Below, piece after piece: positions 1 to 8,856 of a stretch of 64,000 bases of DNA (positions within the stretch are counted from its first letter, which is position 1; each line of letters begins with the position of its first letter). Location: assembly GCF_002929375.1 (NCBI RefSeq), contig NZ_PJIP01000002.1:143470-207469 (forward strand), read 5' to 3'. This DNA comes from Arthrobacter sp. DWC3. GTDB lineage: Bacteria; Actinomycetota; Actinomycetes; Actinomycetales; Micrococcaceae. The notes under the pieces were generated by a model. It made no database searches. It had not been told where the DNA came from and was given only the letters and a program-made list of their open reading frames with translations. Both the position numbers and the translations under genes were made by a program.

Positions 1-134
1 CAGGTCTCGGTCAGCGCCACGCCGTCGTACCGGTAGGACCGGAGCGCGGCGGCCAGGCTCGCGACGACGACGGTCGCGGCTCCGGCCGTCAGCGTGTAGT
101 TGGTGCCGCTTGCCGGTCGGGTCTCCGAAGTCAT
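1..134 (-). CDS. galM: Aldose 1-epimerase family protein, N-terminal fragment
   Basis: Only the first 44 codons lie in the window, read leftward from the ATG at 134. The peptide begins MTSETRPASGTNYTLTAG and continues into a segment ending RYDGVALTET, which resembles the N-terminal strand region of aldose 1-epimerase (galactose mutarotase) family proteins. Mutarotase converts beta- to alpha-D-galactose before phosphorylation by GalK, which fits the divergent galactose operon next door. There is no Shine-Dalgarno sequence; a TAGCAT box 6 bases before the ATG suggests a leaderless transcript. The call rests on a short fragment plus context. Confidence 0.6.
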   Translation of the reverse strand, partial: MTSETRPASGTNYTLTAGAATVVVASLAAALRSYRYDGVALTET

Positions 135-140
135 GGTGCG

Positions 141-146
141 ATGCTA
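141..146 (-). promoter_or_regulatory. -10 box for leaderless galM
   Basis: On the minus strand TAGCAT is followed by 6 bases and then the galM ATG, which would put the transcription start at or next to the A of the start codon. No -35 is evident. Confidence 0.45.
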
Positions 147-197
147 CCGCCGCCCTGTCATCTCCCAGTTCTCCGCCCGGGAGGTGGCGTGGACGCC

Positions 198-203
198 TAT
201 GAT
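198..203 (+). promoter_or_regulatory. Probable -10 box of the gal operon
   Basis: TATGAT lies about 70 bases before the GTG start of the DeoR-type regulator gene. The stretch just downstream (204-232) is T/G-rich and unlike the surrounding GC-rich DNA, as expected for an untranslated leader or operator. No clear -35 was seen. Confidence 0.4.
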
Positions 204-273
204 AGGTTTTGTTCGTTTTGGTGCGGTCCAGTTCGATTACCGCACTCAGCCCCCGGACGTCGACAGGAGGACC

Positions 274-1074
274 GTGCTCGCAGCCGAACGCCACGCGGCG
301 ATCCTCGACCGCCTGACGCACCAGCCCGCGGTGCGCGTGAGCGGCCTCGCGGTGGCGCTCGGCGTCTCCGAGATGACCGTCCGCCGCGACATCGACCTGC
401 TCGAGGCCAAGGGCGCGCTCGTCCGGGTGCACGGCGGCGCCGTCCGCCCCGGCAGCCTCAGCTCGGTGGAGGCAGGCTTCGACGCCAACCGCACCCGCGG
501 CGGCGAGGCCAAGCGGAGGATCGCGGCCGCCGCGGTCTCCCTCCTGGCACCCGGCATGACGGTGTCCATCACGGGCGGCACCACCACCTACGCGCTGGCC
601 CCCCTCCTCGCGCGCATCCAGGGACTGACCGTCATCACCAACTCGCTCCCCCTCGCCGACGAGCTGCACCGGCTGCACGCCGTGTCCCCCGGGGACGCCG
701 CGCCGCAGGTCCTCCTCTCGGGCGGCCAGCTCACGCCGTCGAAGGCCCTCGTGGGCCCGCTGGCCACGGGCACCATCGCCTCGCTCCGCGCCGACCTGTG
801 CTTCATGGGAGCGCACGGCGTGGACGCGGACGCCGGCATCACCACCCCCAACCTCGCCGAGGCCGAGACGAACCAGGCGTTCGCCCGGACCTGCGGGCAG
901 CTCGTCGTCCTCGCCGACGCGACCAAGATCGGCGTCGTGAGCCTCGCCCGCGTGGCGCCCCTCGACGCCGCAGGCACCCTCGTCACCGACCGCCGGCCGG
1001 GCGACGACTACGCCGTCCGCACCCGGATCCTCTGCGACCCCGTCCCCGACCCCCTCCTGGAAGAGCGACCATGA
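274..1074 (+). CDS. DeoR/GlpR family transcriptional regulator of the galactose genes
   Basis: The product is 266 aa. An N-terminal winged helix-turn-helix (about residues 5-57) has the DeoR family signature around VSEMTVRRDIDLL, followed by the typical basic GAxxRVHGGA-like turn. The C-terminal DeoRC sensor domain (about 75-250) belongs to the phosphosugar isomerase-like fold and contains the usual SITGGTTT and MGAHG segments. DeoR-type regulators usually bind a phosphorylated sugar as effector. I chose the GTG at 274 because AGGAGG sits at 265-270; upstream ATG/GTG codons in frame lack a ribosome binding site. Its stop overlaps the galT start (ATGA), so it is co-transcribed with galT and galK and probably controls them. 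The specific effector is inferred from context. Confidence 0.88.
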   Translation: MLAAERHAAILDRLTHQPAVRVSGLAVALGVSEMTVRRDIDLLEAKGALVRVHGGAVRPGSLSSVEAGFDANRTRGGEAKRRIAAAAVSLLAPGMTVSITGGTTTYALAPLLARIQGLTVITNSLPLADELHRLHAVSPGDAAPQVLLSGGQLTPSKALVGPLATGTIASLRADLCFMGAHGVDADAGITTPNLAEAETNQAFARTCGQLVVLADATKIGVVSLARVAPLDAAGTLVTDRRPGDDYAVRTRILCDPVPDPLLEERP

Positions 1075-2198
1075 CCCTCATCACCCCCACGCGCCTGTCC
1101 GACGGGCGCGAGCTGATCTACTTCGACGCCCGCGAGGAGAGCGCCGCGCTGCACCGGGACGCCGTCGCCACCCATGACGCCCGCGGCCTCCCCCCGCGCG
1201 GCCCGGCCGGCACGGCCCGCTACGACGCCCTGACCGGCGAGTGGATCGCGGTGGCCGCGCACCGCCAGTCGCGCACGCACCTGCCGCCCGCCGACCAGTG
1301 CCCCCTGTGCCCGACGACCGCCACCAACCTCTCGGAGATCCCCGCCGACTACGAGGTCGTGGTCTTCGAGAACCGCTTCTCGTCCTTCGGCCCGGACCTC
1401 GGCGACCTCCCGTCAGCACCGGAGTGGGGCACGACGGCGACGGCGTACGGGCGGTGCGAGGTGGTGGCGTTCGACTCGGCGCACGAGGGGTCCTTCGGGT
1501 CGCTGAGCCCCGACCGCGCCCGGACCGTCATCGACGCATGGGCGCAGCGCACGGAGGCCCTGTCCGCGATGCCCGGCATCAAGCAGGTGTTCTGCTTCGA
1601 GAACCGCGGAGCGGACATCGGCGTGACCCTGCTGCACCCGCACGGGCAGATCTACGCCTACCCGTTCATCCCGCCGCGTGCCGCGACGCTCGCGGCCCGG
1701 GCGGCGGAGTTCTTCGAGGCCTCCGGCGGCACGCAGACCCTCCTGGGCTCCGCGCTCGCCTCCGAGCGTGCATCCGGGGACCGCATGGTGATCGAGGGGA
1801 AGCACTTCAGCGCGTTCGTGCCCTTCGCCGCCCGCTGGCCCCTCGAGGTGCACCTGGTCCCCCACCGCCAGGTCGCCGACATCGCGGGCCTCACGGGTGA
1901 GGAGCGCGACGAGCTGACCACGGTCTACCTCGAGCTCCTCGGCAGGCTCGACGCCCTGTACCCGACGCCCACCCCGTACATCGCCGCATGGCAGCAGGCC
2001 CCGATCGACGACGTCCTCCGGCCCGCCGGCTACCTGCACCTCCAGCTGACCTCGCCCCGCCGCGCCGCCGACAAGCTGAAGTTCCTGGCCGGCTCGGAGG
2101 CCGCGATGGGCGCCTTCATCAACGACACCACTCCGGAGAAGGTCGCCGAGGCACTCCGCGGCGCCACTCCCGCTCCAGCACGTAAGGACCAGGCATGA
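1071..2198 (+). CDS. galT: Galactose-1-phosphate uridylyltransferase
   Basis: The 375 aa protein exchanges UMP between UDP-glucose and galactose-1-phosphate in the Leloir pathway. The active-site HPHGQIYA motif is present near residue 187, carrying the histidine that is uridylylated, and the N-terminal half has a CPLCP pair of cysteines (about residue 78) matching the zinc site of the family. Length is normal for GalT. The ATG overlaps the stop of the upstream regulator by ATGA, so translation is coupled, and its own stop overlaps galK the same way. No UDP-glucose 4-epimerase is encoded in the window. Confidence 0.95.
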   Translation: MTLITPTRLSDGRELIYFDAREESAALHRDAVATHDARGLPPRGPAGTARYDALTGEWIAVAAHRQSRTHLPPADQCPLCPTTATNLSEIPADYEVVVFENRFSSFGPDLGDLPSAPEWGTTATAYGRCEVVAFDSAHEGSFGSLSPDRARTVIDAWAQRTEALSAMPGIKQVFCFENRGADIGVTLLHPHGQIYAYPFIPPRAATLAARAAEFFEASGGTQTLLGSALASERASGDRMVIEGKHFSAFVPFAARWPLEVHLVPHRQVADIAGLTGEERDELTTVYLELLGRLDALYPTPTPYIAAWQQAPIDDVLRPAGYLHLQLTSPRRAADKLKFLAGSEAAMGAFINDTTPEKVAEALRGATPAPARKDQA

Positions 2199-3352
2199 AC
2201 TCCACACCCCTCGATCTCGCGGCGGCCTTCACCGAGCGCTTCGGCACCGAACCGGACGGCCTCTGGTCGGCCCCGGGACGCGTCAACGTGATCGGTGAGC
2301 ACACCGACTACAACGACGGCTTCGTGCTGCCCTTCGCCATCAAGCACTCGACGACGGTCGCGGCCGCCGCCCGCCCGGACCGGCTGGTCCGGGCCGCGTC
2401 CACCTTCGCGCCCGACGACGCCCCGGTGACGGTCGACCTCGACACCCTCGAGGAGGGCGGCGTGGAGGGGTGGGCGGCGTACCCGCTCGGCGTCCTCTGG
2501 GCCATGGAGCAGTCCGGCTACCGTTGCCCCGGCATGGACCTCCTCGTCGACTCCTCCGTGCCCGTGGGCGCGGGGCTGTCCTCCTCCGCGGCCCTGGAGT
2601 GCTCCGTGGCCGTCGCGGCCAACGACCTCTCGCAGGCCGGCGTCTCACGGCGCGAGCTCGCGGCGATCGGGCAGCTCGCCGAGAACCGGATGGTCGGCGC
2701 CCCCACCGGCATCATGGACCAGTCCGCGTCCCTGCTGGGCGAGGTGGGCCACGCCGTGTTCCTCGACTGCCGTTCCGGCGACTCCCGGCTCGTCCCCCTC
2801 GACCTCGAGGGCGCCGGGCTCGAGCTCATGGTCATCGACACGCGGGTCAGCCACTCCCACTCCACCGGCGGCTACGCGGCACGGCGCCGATCGTGCGAAC
2901 TCGGCGCCGAACTCATGGGCGTCCCGGCCCTCCGCGACCTCTCCGTGAAGGACCTCGCCGAGGCGGCGGGCGTGCTCGACGAGGAGACCTTCCGGCGCGT
3001 ACGCCACATCGTCACGGAGAACGCGCGGGTCGAGGACGCCGTGGAGGTCCTGACGAGTGCGGGGCCGGCGGACCTCGGCCCGCTCCTCGTCGCCAGTCAC
3101 GCCTCGATGCGCGACGACTTCGAGATCTCGAGCCCGGAACTCGATGCCGCGGTGGACGCATCCCTCGAGGCCGGCGCCCTCGGAGCGCGTATGACCGGTG
3201 GCGGCTTCGGCGGCGCTGCGATCGCGCTCGCGCGGGTCGACGACGTCCCGGCCATCCGCGCGGCCGTCGAGGAAGCCTTCGCCGCGGCGGACTTCCGCGC
3301 CCCGGTGATCTTCAGCGTCCTGCCCGGTGCCGGAGCGGCACGCGTGGCCTGA
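2195..3352 (+). CDS. galK: Galactokinase
   Basis: The 385 aa protein is a GHMP kinase that phosphorylates alpha-D-galactose at C1 with ATP. The galactokinase signature GRVNVIGEHTDYNDG is at residues 28-42, the ATP-binding motif PVGAGLSSSAAL follows near residue 124, and the third GHMP motif GARMTGGGFGGAAI is near residue 330. Length is typical. The start overlaps the galT stop (ATGA). A hairpin at 3371-3402 follows the stop and separates it from the convergent membrane protein gene. Confidence 0.96.
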   Translation: MNSTPLDLAAAFTERFGTEPDGLWSAPGRVNVIGEHTDYNDGFVLPFAIKHSTTVAAAARPDRLVRAASTFAPDDAPVTVDLDTLEEGGVEGWAAYPLGVLWAMEQSGYRCPGMDLLVDSSVPVGAGLSSSAALECSVAVAANDLSQAGVSRRELAAIGQLAENRMVGAPTGIMDQSASLLGEVGHAVFLDCRSGDSRLVPLDLEGAGLELMVIDTRVSHSHSTGGYAARRRSCELGAELMGVPALRDLSVKDLAEAAGVLDEETFRRVRHIVTENARVEDAVEVLTSAGPADLGPLLVASHASMRDDFEISSPELDAAVDASLEAGALGARMTGGGFGGAAIALARVDDVPAIRAAVEEAFAAADFRAPVIFSVLPGAGAARVA

Positions 3353-3370
3353 CCGGCGCCCGCACGCAGG

Positions 3371-3402
3371 AGAGGCCCGCAACCGGTCGGTTACGGGCCT
3401 CT
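3371..3402. terminator. Bidirectional hairpin between galK and Bax inhibitor-1 gene
   Basis: AGAGGCCCG pairs with CGGGCCTCT across a 14-base loop between two convergent genes. There is no long T tract, which is common for actinobacterial terminators. Confidence 0.6.
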
Positions 3403-3438
3403 TCCGTAGGCATCGGACGCCGGGGCGTCCGGGTGGTG

Positions 3439-4287
3439 CTAGTCGCTGCCGCGCAGGATCGCGAGGAGGCGGAGGATCTCGACGTACAGCCACACGAGGG
3501 TGACGGTGAGGCCGAACGCGGCCGTCCAGGAGTACTTCTGCGGTGCGCCCTGCCGGACACCCTCGCTGATCGAGGTGAAGTCGACGATCAGGGAGAAGGC
3601 GGCCAGGCCGATGGCCAGGATGCCGATGAGCACGCCCAGCGGGATGCCGAAGATCTCCATGCCGCGCAGTCCCCACGGGTCGTCGTTCACGCCGAACACC
3701 ATGAGCCCGAGGTTCAGCAGCGAGAACGCCGCGTAGCTGATGAGGGCGATCATGAAGAACTTCATGGCCTTCGGCGTCGCACGGACCTTGCCGCTCTTGA
3801 AGAGCGCCAGGGTCACGCCGAACACCACGAGCGTCCCGAGGACCGCCTGGGTGGCGATGCCGGGGTACGCGCTCTCGAGGAACATGGTGATCCCGCCGAG
3901 GAACAGGCCCTCGAGCCCGGCGTAGGCGAGGATGAGCGCGGGCGAGGGCTCGCGCTTGAAGGAGTTGACGAGGCCGAGCACGAACCCGCCGAGGGCGCCG
4001 ATGATCATCAGCGGAACGGCGAGGCCCGGCACGACGAACGCGGGGATGGCCGCACCGACGAGCACGACGCCCAGGCACAGCAGCGTCTTGACGATCACGT
4101 CGTCGAACGTCATGCGGCCGGTCTGCGCCGGACCGGCGGACGGCTGGTTGTACATGTGCTCCAGCTGCTGCTGGTTCGCCATGGCCGTACCGCCGTACGT
4201 CATGGTGCCAAGACCCGCGCTCTCCTTGCCACGGGTAGCAGCACGGAAGTTCTTCCCGTTGAAGACCGGATTACCGCCAAGTGCCAT
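3439..4287 (-). CDS. Bax inhibitor-1/YccA family membrane protein
   Basis: The 282 aa product has a soluble N-terminus of about 65 residues and then roughly seven hydrophobic helices, starting after TFDDVIVKTLL. The spacing of helices and the late VDFTSI segment, with acidic residues near the last helices, match the BI-1/YccA (YbhL) family, whose members act as membrane pH-sensitive calcium leak or stress-related proteins. In actinobacteria its exact role is not established. The ATG at 4287 has TAGTCCTCC-derived GGAGGA at 4298-4303 on the minus strand with normal spacing. It appears monocistronic, convergent with galK. Confidence 0.88.
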   Translation of the reverse strand: MALGGNPVFNGKNFRAATRGKESAGLGTMTYGGTAMANQQQLEHMYNQPSAGPAQTGRMTFDDVIVKTLLCLGVVLVGAAIPAFVVPGLAVPLMIIGALGGFVLGLVNSFKREPSPALILAYAGLEGLFLGGITMFLESAYPGIATQAVLGTLVVFGVTLALFKSGKVRATPKAMKFFMIALISYAAFSLLNLGLMVFGVNDDPWGLRGMEIFGIPLGVLIGILAIGLAAFSLIVDFTSISEGVRQGAPQKYSWTAAFGLTVTLVWLYVEILRLLAILRGSD

Positions 4288-4438
4288 TGTGAGTTAGTCC
4301 TCCAGTAGGGGGCTGAGTGTTCGTCCAACCCTACCAATCCCAACGTTTCCGGCACCGTTTTGTTCCCGGACGGATCGTCCATGCGGGGGGTCTCCGGACC
4401 CGGAATTTCAACTGGAAAGGGCCCTTGGTAAAACATTC

Positions 4439-4529
4439 GTTACCGAATCGCTACCTTGGCGGGATGCTTTTGTGAAAAGCGGAAACATGCCGCTAGTAAC
4501 ATGATCCCCACGCCAGTGACACTCGTCAC
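4439..4529 (+). promoter_or_regulatory. GTnAC array upstream of livH (possible GlnR-type sites)
   Basis: The 298-base gap between the BI-1 gene and livH contains GTTAC-n6-GCTAC (4439-4454), GTAAC (4496-4500) and GTGAC-n4-GTCAC (4516-4529), plus the inverted repeat GCTTTT-n3-AAAAGC (4466-4480). Actinobacterial GlnR sites are built from gTnAC/GAAAC half-sites, so nitrogen control is a plausible inference. The livK promoter has a similar array. Confidence 0.4.
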
Positions 4530-4585
4530 AACCCTTGATCCCGGCGGCTGCCGCCGGGCCTGCCCCCACCGTGGAGGTTCCCATC

Positions 4586-5938
4586 TTGATCACCCTATCG
4601 ACGCCTGCACGGATCAGGAGGTCGCTCCTGATGGTGCTCGGCTTCCTGGCGCTCGTGCTGCTCGGCGCCCCCGCGGCGCAGGCGTCCCCAGAGCTGCCCG
4701 CCCCGCCCCAGCACCGCACCGTGCTCCAGGCCCAGACCGCCGGGACCGTCCAGGCCGCCGAGTTCGACAACCGGATCGGCGGCGTCCTCCGCGGGGCCGA
4801 CGGCCCGATCGCCGACGTCACCGTCACCGCGACGGGCAACGGCTTCGAAGGGGAAGCCACGTCCGGACCCAACGGCGCCTGGAGCATCGGCGTGCCCGAG
4901 CAGGGCACCTACGAGGTGGCGATCGACGAGGACACCCTCCCCGAGGGCATCGCGCTCGCCGAGGGACAGGAGAACCCCCGCCAGGTCACCTTCGCCAACA
5001 CCTCCAGCGCCACCACGCTGTTCCTGTTCGGCGAGGGCATCGTCACGCAGCAGACGCCGTTCCTGGAGACCCTCGCGGAGCGGGCCCTGGCCGGGTTCAG
5101 CTTCGGGCTCCTGCTCGCGCTCAGCGCCGTCGGGCTCTCGCTGATCTTCGGCACCACGGGCCTCACCAACTTCGCCCACGGCGAGATGGTCACCCTGGGC
5201 GCCGTCCTCGCGTTCGCCTTCGCCGGCGCGGGCCTCCCGATCGCCGTCGCGATCGTCCTCGCCGTGATCGGCGGCGGGCTCCTCGGCTACGTGCAGGACG
5301 CCGGGCTGTGGAAGCCCCTCCGACAGCGCGGCACGGGACTCGTCCCCATGATGATCGTCAGCATCGGCCTCGCCCTCGCCCTGCGCTACATCATCCAGCT
5401 CTTCTTCGGCGGAGCCACCCAGCAGCTGCCGGGCTCGCAGGGCGAGATCATCGACCTCGGCTCCGTCTCCATCTCCCGCAACAACCTGACCTCGCTCATC
5501 GTGAGCCTCGTGGTCATCCTCCTGGTCGCCTTCCTGCTCCTGCGCACGCGCATCGGCAAGGCCACCCGCGCGGTCGCCGACAACCCCGCCCTCGCCGCGG
5601 CGTCGGGCATCGACGTGGACCGCGTCATCCGGATCGTCTGGGTCATCGGCGGCATGCTCGCGGCCCTCGGCGGCATCCTCTGGGCCTACTACCGCCCCGG
5701 CGTGTCCTACAACATGGGCCAGCAGATCCTGCTGCTCATCTTCGCCGGCGTCACCCTCGGCGGGCTCGGCACCGTGTTCGGCGCGCTCGTCGGTTCCATC
5801 ATCGTCGGGCTGTTCGTGGAGATCTCCACGATCTGGCTCGAGGCAGACCTCAAATACGTGGGAGCGCTGCTGATCATGATTCTCGTGCTCCTGTTCCGGC
5901 CGCAGGGTATCCTCGGCCGCCGTGAGCGCATAGGTTAG
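4586..5938 (+). CDS. livH: Branched-chain amino acid-type ABC transporter permease (LivH) with an exported N-terminal domain
   Basis: The product is 450 aa, much longer than a usual LivH (about 290-310 aa). Residues 1-33 form a signal peptide (RIRR, hydrophobic core, ending AAQA). Residues about 60-150 read as a small beta domain with GGVLRGADGPIADVTVTATG and GAWSIGVPEQGTYEV, as in carboxypeptidase regulatory-like/transthyretin-like folds. From about residue 168 the LivH permease follows, with the conserved LIFGTTGLTNFAHGE stretch and about eight helices. I chose the TTG at 4586 because GGAGG lies at 4573-4577 and the signal peptide needs the basic n-region; an ATG at 4631 with AGGAGG at 4616-4621 is a strong alternative. 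It heads the livHMGF operon. Confidence 0.85.
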   Translation: MITLSTPARIRRSLLMVLGFLALVLLGAPAAQASPELPAPPQHRTVLQAQTAGTVQAAEFDNRIGGVLRGADGPIADVTVTATGNGFEGEATSGPNGAWSIGVPEQGTYEVAIDEDTLPEGIALAEGQENPRQVTFANTSSATTLFLFGEGIVTQQTPFLETLAERALAGFSFGLLLALSAVGLSLIFGTTGLTNFAHGEMVTLGAVLAFAFAGAGLPIAVAIVLAVIGGGLLGYVQDAGLWKPLRQRGTGLVPMMIVSIGLALALRYIIQLFFGGATQQLPGSQGEIIDLGSVSISRNNLTSLIVSLVVILLVAFLLLRTRIGKATRAVADNPALAAASGIDVDRVIRIVWVIGGMLAALGGILWAYYRPGVSYNMGQQILLLIFAGVTLGGLGTVFGALVGSIIVGLFVEISTIWLEADLKYVGALLIMILVLLFRPQGILGRRERIG

Positions 5939-5946
5939 GGGCCCCC

Positions 5947-6927
5947 ATGGACTTCGGAAACATCCTCGTCAACGCCTTCGGCGAACTGATCAGCCCGACC
6001 ACGGCGGCCTACGCGCTCGCCGCGCTCGGCCTCGCCGTCCACTTCGGCTACTCCGGCCTCCTGAACTTCGGCCAGGCCGGCTTCATGGCGGTGGGCGCCT
6101 ACGGGTACGCCATCTCCACCCTCAGCTTCAACGCCCCGCTGCCCGTGGCGGTCCTCGTCGCGCTCCTGGCGTCGGTGGTCTTCGCGATCGTGCTCGGTAT
6201 CCCCACGCTCCGGCTCCGGGCCGACTACCTCGCCATCGTGACCATCGCCGCGGCGGAGATCATCCGCTACATCGTGACCACGAACGGGCTCACCGACATC
6301 ACGGGCTCCGCCAACGGACTCGCGGCGTTCGAGGGCGGGTTCTACGACCTCAACCCGTTCCCGCCCGGCACCTACAACATCGGCCCGCTCGGCATGAACG
6401 AGCGCGACTTCTGGATCCGCATCGTCGGCTGGGCCGTCGTCATCATCGCCTGCCTCGTGGTCTGGCTCCTCATGCGCAGCCCCTGGGGCCGTGTGCTGAA
6501 GGGCATCCGCGAGGACGAGAACGCCGTGCGCTCGCTCGGCAAGAACGTGTACGCCTACAAGATGCAGGCCCTCGTGATCGGCGGCGTCCTCGGTTCGCTC
6601 GCCGGCATCATCTTCACGCTCCCCCGCGGCGCCGTGCAGCCCGCGAACTACGCCACCGAGCTGACCTTCTTCCTCTACACCTGCCTCCTCCTCGGAGGAA
6701 TGGCCACTGTCCTCGGACCGGTGATCGGGGCGATGATCTTCTGGGTAGTGCTCTCGTTGACGCAGGGACTCCTGTACGGGCTGATCGAGGTCGGCGCCAT
6801 CACGTTCCTGTCCAACTCACAGGCGGGTCAGCTCCGCTACATCCTCGTGGGTGTGGCCCTGATGCTGCTCATGGTCTTCAGGCCGCAGGGCGTCCTGGGT
6901 AACAAGAAGGAGTTGGCGTTCGCATGA
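5947..6927 (+). CDS. livM: Branched-chain amino acid-type ABC transporter permease (LivM)
   Basis: The 326 aa integral membrane protein begins only 8 bases after the livH stop. It has the LivM family stretch LAVHFGYSGLLNFGQAGFM near residue 30 and the permease-ATPase coupling segment SPWGRVLKGIREDENAVRSLG around residue 178, with about eight hydrophobic helices. It pairs with LivH to form the translocation channel. Its 3' end overlaps livG by ATGA. Substrate cannot be read from the permease: the family carries branched-chain amino acids, urea or amides. Confidence 0.92.
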   Translation: MDFGNILVNAFGELISPTTAAYALAALGLAVHFGYSGLLNFGQAGFMAVGAYGYAISTLSFNAPLPVAVLVALLASVVFAIVLGIPTLRLRADYLAIVTIAAAEIIRYIVTTNGLTDITGSANGLAAFEGGFYDLNPFPPGTYNIGPLGMNERDFWIRIVGWAVVIIACLVVWLLMRSPWGRVLKGIREDENAVRSLGKNVYAYKMQALVIGGVLGSLAGIIFTLPRGAVQPANYATELTFFLYTCLLLGGMATVLGPVIGAMIFWVVLSLTQGLLYGLIEVGAITFLSNSQAGQLRYILVGVALMLLMVFRPQGVLGNKKELAFA

Positions 6928-7985
6928 CCGGCAGCCACAGCATCAGTAATCACGACGACGCCGCGGCGACCCCCGGCCCGTCGGCCGACCACGACCACAT
7001 GACCGACTCCGCGCCGATCACCACCGGCGAGACGGGGCCGGGGTGCCGCAAGCGGGACCCCATCGTGATCGCCAAGAACGTGACGCGCACGTTCGGCGGC
7101 ATCAACGCCGTCGACGTGGAGCACCTCGAGATCCCCCGGCACAAGATCACCGCGCTGATCGGCCCCAACGGTGCCGGCAAGACGACGCTGTTCAACCTGC
7201 TGACGGGCTTCGACACGCCGAACAGCGGCGACTGGGAGTTCGACGGCAAGCCCCTCGCCAAGGTGGCCTCGCACAAGGTGGCCCGCATGGGCATGGTGCG
7301 GACGTTCCAGCTGACCAAGGTGATGGGCAAGCTCACCGTCATGGAGAACATGCGCCTCGGCGCGACGGACCAGCCGGGCGAGAGCCTTGCACGGGCCCTG
7401 TTCAAGGGCATCTGGGGCGGCCGCGAGCGGGAGATCACGCAGCAGGCGGAGGTGCTCCTGACGAAGTTCAAGCTCGACACGAAGCGCGACGACTACGCGG
7501 CGTCGCTCTCCGGCGGCCAGCGCAAGCTCCTCGAGATGGCCCGGGCGCTCATGGTGCGGCCGCGCCTGGTGATGCTCGACGAGCCCATGGCGGGCGTCAA
7601 CCCGGCCCTCACGCAGTCGCTCCTCGACCACATCAAGAACCTGAAGGCCGAGGGCATGACCGTCCTGTTCGTCGAGCACGACATGCACATGGTCCGGCAC
7701 ATCGCCGACTGGGTGGTGGTCATGGCCGAGGGCAGGGTCGTGGCGGAGGGCCCGCCGGACATCGTGATGAAGGACCAGGCCGTCATCGACGCGTACCTGG
7801 GCGCGCACCACGACGTCGACCTCGGCGACTCCACGGGCATCGAGCGCCTCGAGGAGGAACTGGCCCACGACGAGAAGTCGGTGGTCGGCACGGAGGACGA
7901 GGGCATCCTCGGGCACGGCGTCACGGAGGTCGGGGGCGGGGCCTACGCCGCCGGCACCGCACATAAGGACGAGGAGACGAAGTAA
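6924..7985 (+). CDS. livG: Branched-chain amino acid-type ABC transporter ATP-binding protein (LivG)
   Basis: The 353 aa protein is an ABC ATPase with Walker A GPNGAGKTT at residues 80-88, signature LSGGQRK near 194 and Walker B LVMLDEP near 215, followed by the H-loop in FVEHDMH. The LivG-specific long loop after the Q-loop is present. It carries two additions beyond the family core: about 45 hydrophilic, His/Asp-rich residues at the N-terminus and about 60 acidic residues at the C-terminus. The ATGA overlap with livM supports the start at 6924; an internal ATG at 6999 would remove most of the N-terminal extension. The TAA stop overlaps livF by one base. Confidence 0.92.
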   Translation: MTGSHSISNHDDAAATPGPSADHDHMTDSAPITTGETGPGCRKRDPIVIAKNVTRTFGGINAVDVEHLEIPRHKITALIGPNGAGKTTLFNLLTGFDTPNSGDWEFDGKPLAKVASHKVARMGMVRTFQLTKVMGKLTVMENMRLGATDQPGESLARALFKGIWGGREREITQQAEVLLTKFKLDTKRDDYAASLSGGQRKLLEMARALMVRPRLVMLDEPMAGVNPALTQSLLDHIKNLKAEGMTVLFVEHDMHMVRHIADWVVVMAEGRVVAEGPPDIVMKDQAVIDAYLGAHHDVDLGDSTGIERLEEELAHDEKSVVGTEDEGILGHGVTEVGGGAYAAGTAHKDEETK

Positions 7986-8725
7986 TGGCTGAGTTCGAGG
8001 GCGACTCCGTCGTCAAGGTCACCGACCTCGTGGCCGGTTACCTGCCGGGCGTGAACATCCTGAACGGCTGCAGCATCGAGGCGCGCCGTGGCGAGCTCAT
8101 CGGGATCATCGGCCCGAACGGGGCGGGCAAGTCCACGCTCCTGAAGGCGATGTTCGGCCTGGTGAAGGTCCACTCGGGCACCGTAGTGGTGCGCGGACAG
8201 GACCTCACGGGGCTGAAGGCCAACAAACTGGTGAGCCGCGGCGTCGGGTTCGTGCCGCAGAACAACAACGTGTTCGGCACGCTGACCATCGAGGAGAACC
8301 TCCAGATGGGCATGTACCAGCGGCCCAAGGACTTCAAGGAGCGGTTCGAGTTCGTGGCGAGCCTCTTCCCCGAGCTCGGCAAGCGGAAGGCGCAGCGCGC
8401 CGGGTCGCTGTCCGGGGGCGAGCGGCAGATGGTCGCCATGGGCCGGGCCCTCATGATGGACCCCGCGGTGCTGCTCCTCGACGAGCCGTCGGCGGGCCTC
8501 TCCCCCGTGAAGCAGGACGAGACGTTCCTGCGCGTCCACGAGATCAACCGGGCCGGCGTCTCGGTGATCATGGTGGAGCAGAACGCCCGCCGCTGCCTGC
8601 AGATCTGCGACCGCGCGTACGTGCTGGACCAGGGCAAGGACGCCTACACGGGAACGGGACGTGAGCTGATGAAGGATCCGAAGGTCATCCAGCTCTACCT
8701 CGGCACGCTGGCGGACACCGCCTGA
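7985..8725 (+). CDS. livF: Branched-chain amino acid-type ABC transporter ATP-binding protein (LivF)
   Basis: The 246 aa ABC ATPase has Walker A GPNGAGKST at residues 43-51, the LivF-like VPQNNNVFGTLTIEENL Q-loop segment, signature LSGGERQ near 142 and Walker B LLLDEPSAGLSP. It forms the heterodimeric nucleotide-binding pair with LivG. The start overlaps the livG stop by one base (TAATG). A 10-bp hairpin at 8760-8789 closes the operon. Confidence 0.93.
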   Translation: MAEFEGDSVVKVTDLVAGYLPGVNILNGCSIEARRGELIGIIGPNGAGKSTLLKAMFGLVKVHSGTVVVRGQDLTGLKANKLVSRGVGFVPQNNNVFGTLTIEENLQMGMYQRPKDFKERFEFVASLFPELGKRKAQRAGSLSGGERQMVAMGRALMMDPAVLLLDEPSAGLSPVKQDETFLRVHEINRAGVSVIMVEQNARRCLQICDRAYVLDQGKDAYTGTGRELMKDPKVIQLYLGTLADTA

Positions 8726-8759
8726 GGCCGGCACCTCACGGAGGCGAGAAGTGCAAGGG

Positions 8760-8789
8760 ATGGGCGGAGTCGGCAACGGCTCCGCCCAT
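8760..8789 (+). terminator. Hairpin after the liv operon
   Basis: ATGGGCGGAG pairs with CTCCGCCCAT around a 10-base loop 34 bases after the livF stop. Confidence 0.6.
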
Positions 8790-8856
8790 CGCCGTGTCCG
8801 GGCCGCTACGTTGGCAGGAGGACGCAGGACGGCGTCCTGTCGAGGAAGGACGGCTC

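Noticed and set aside
2470-4308. Long plus-strand open frame (612 codons) across galK and the BI-1 gene
   Set aside because: It reads an alternative frame of galK and then antisense of the BI-1 gene, is Arg/Pro-rich and has no domain; it is a GC-bias shadow.
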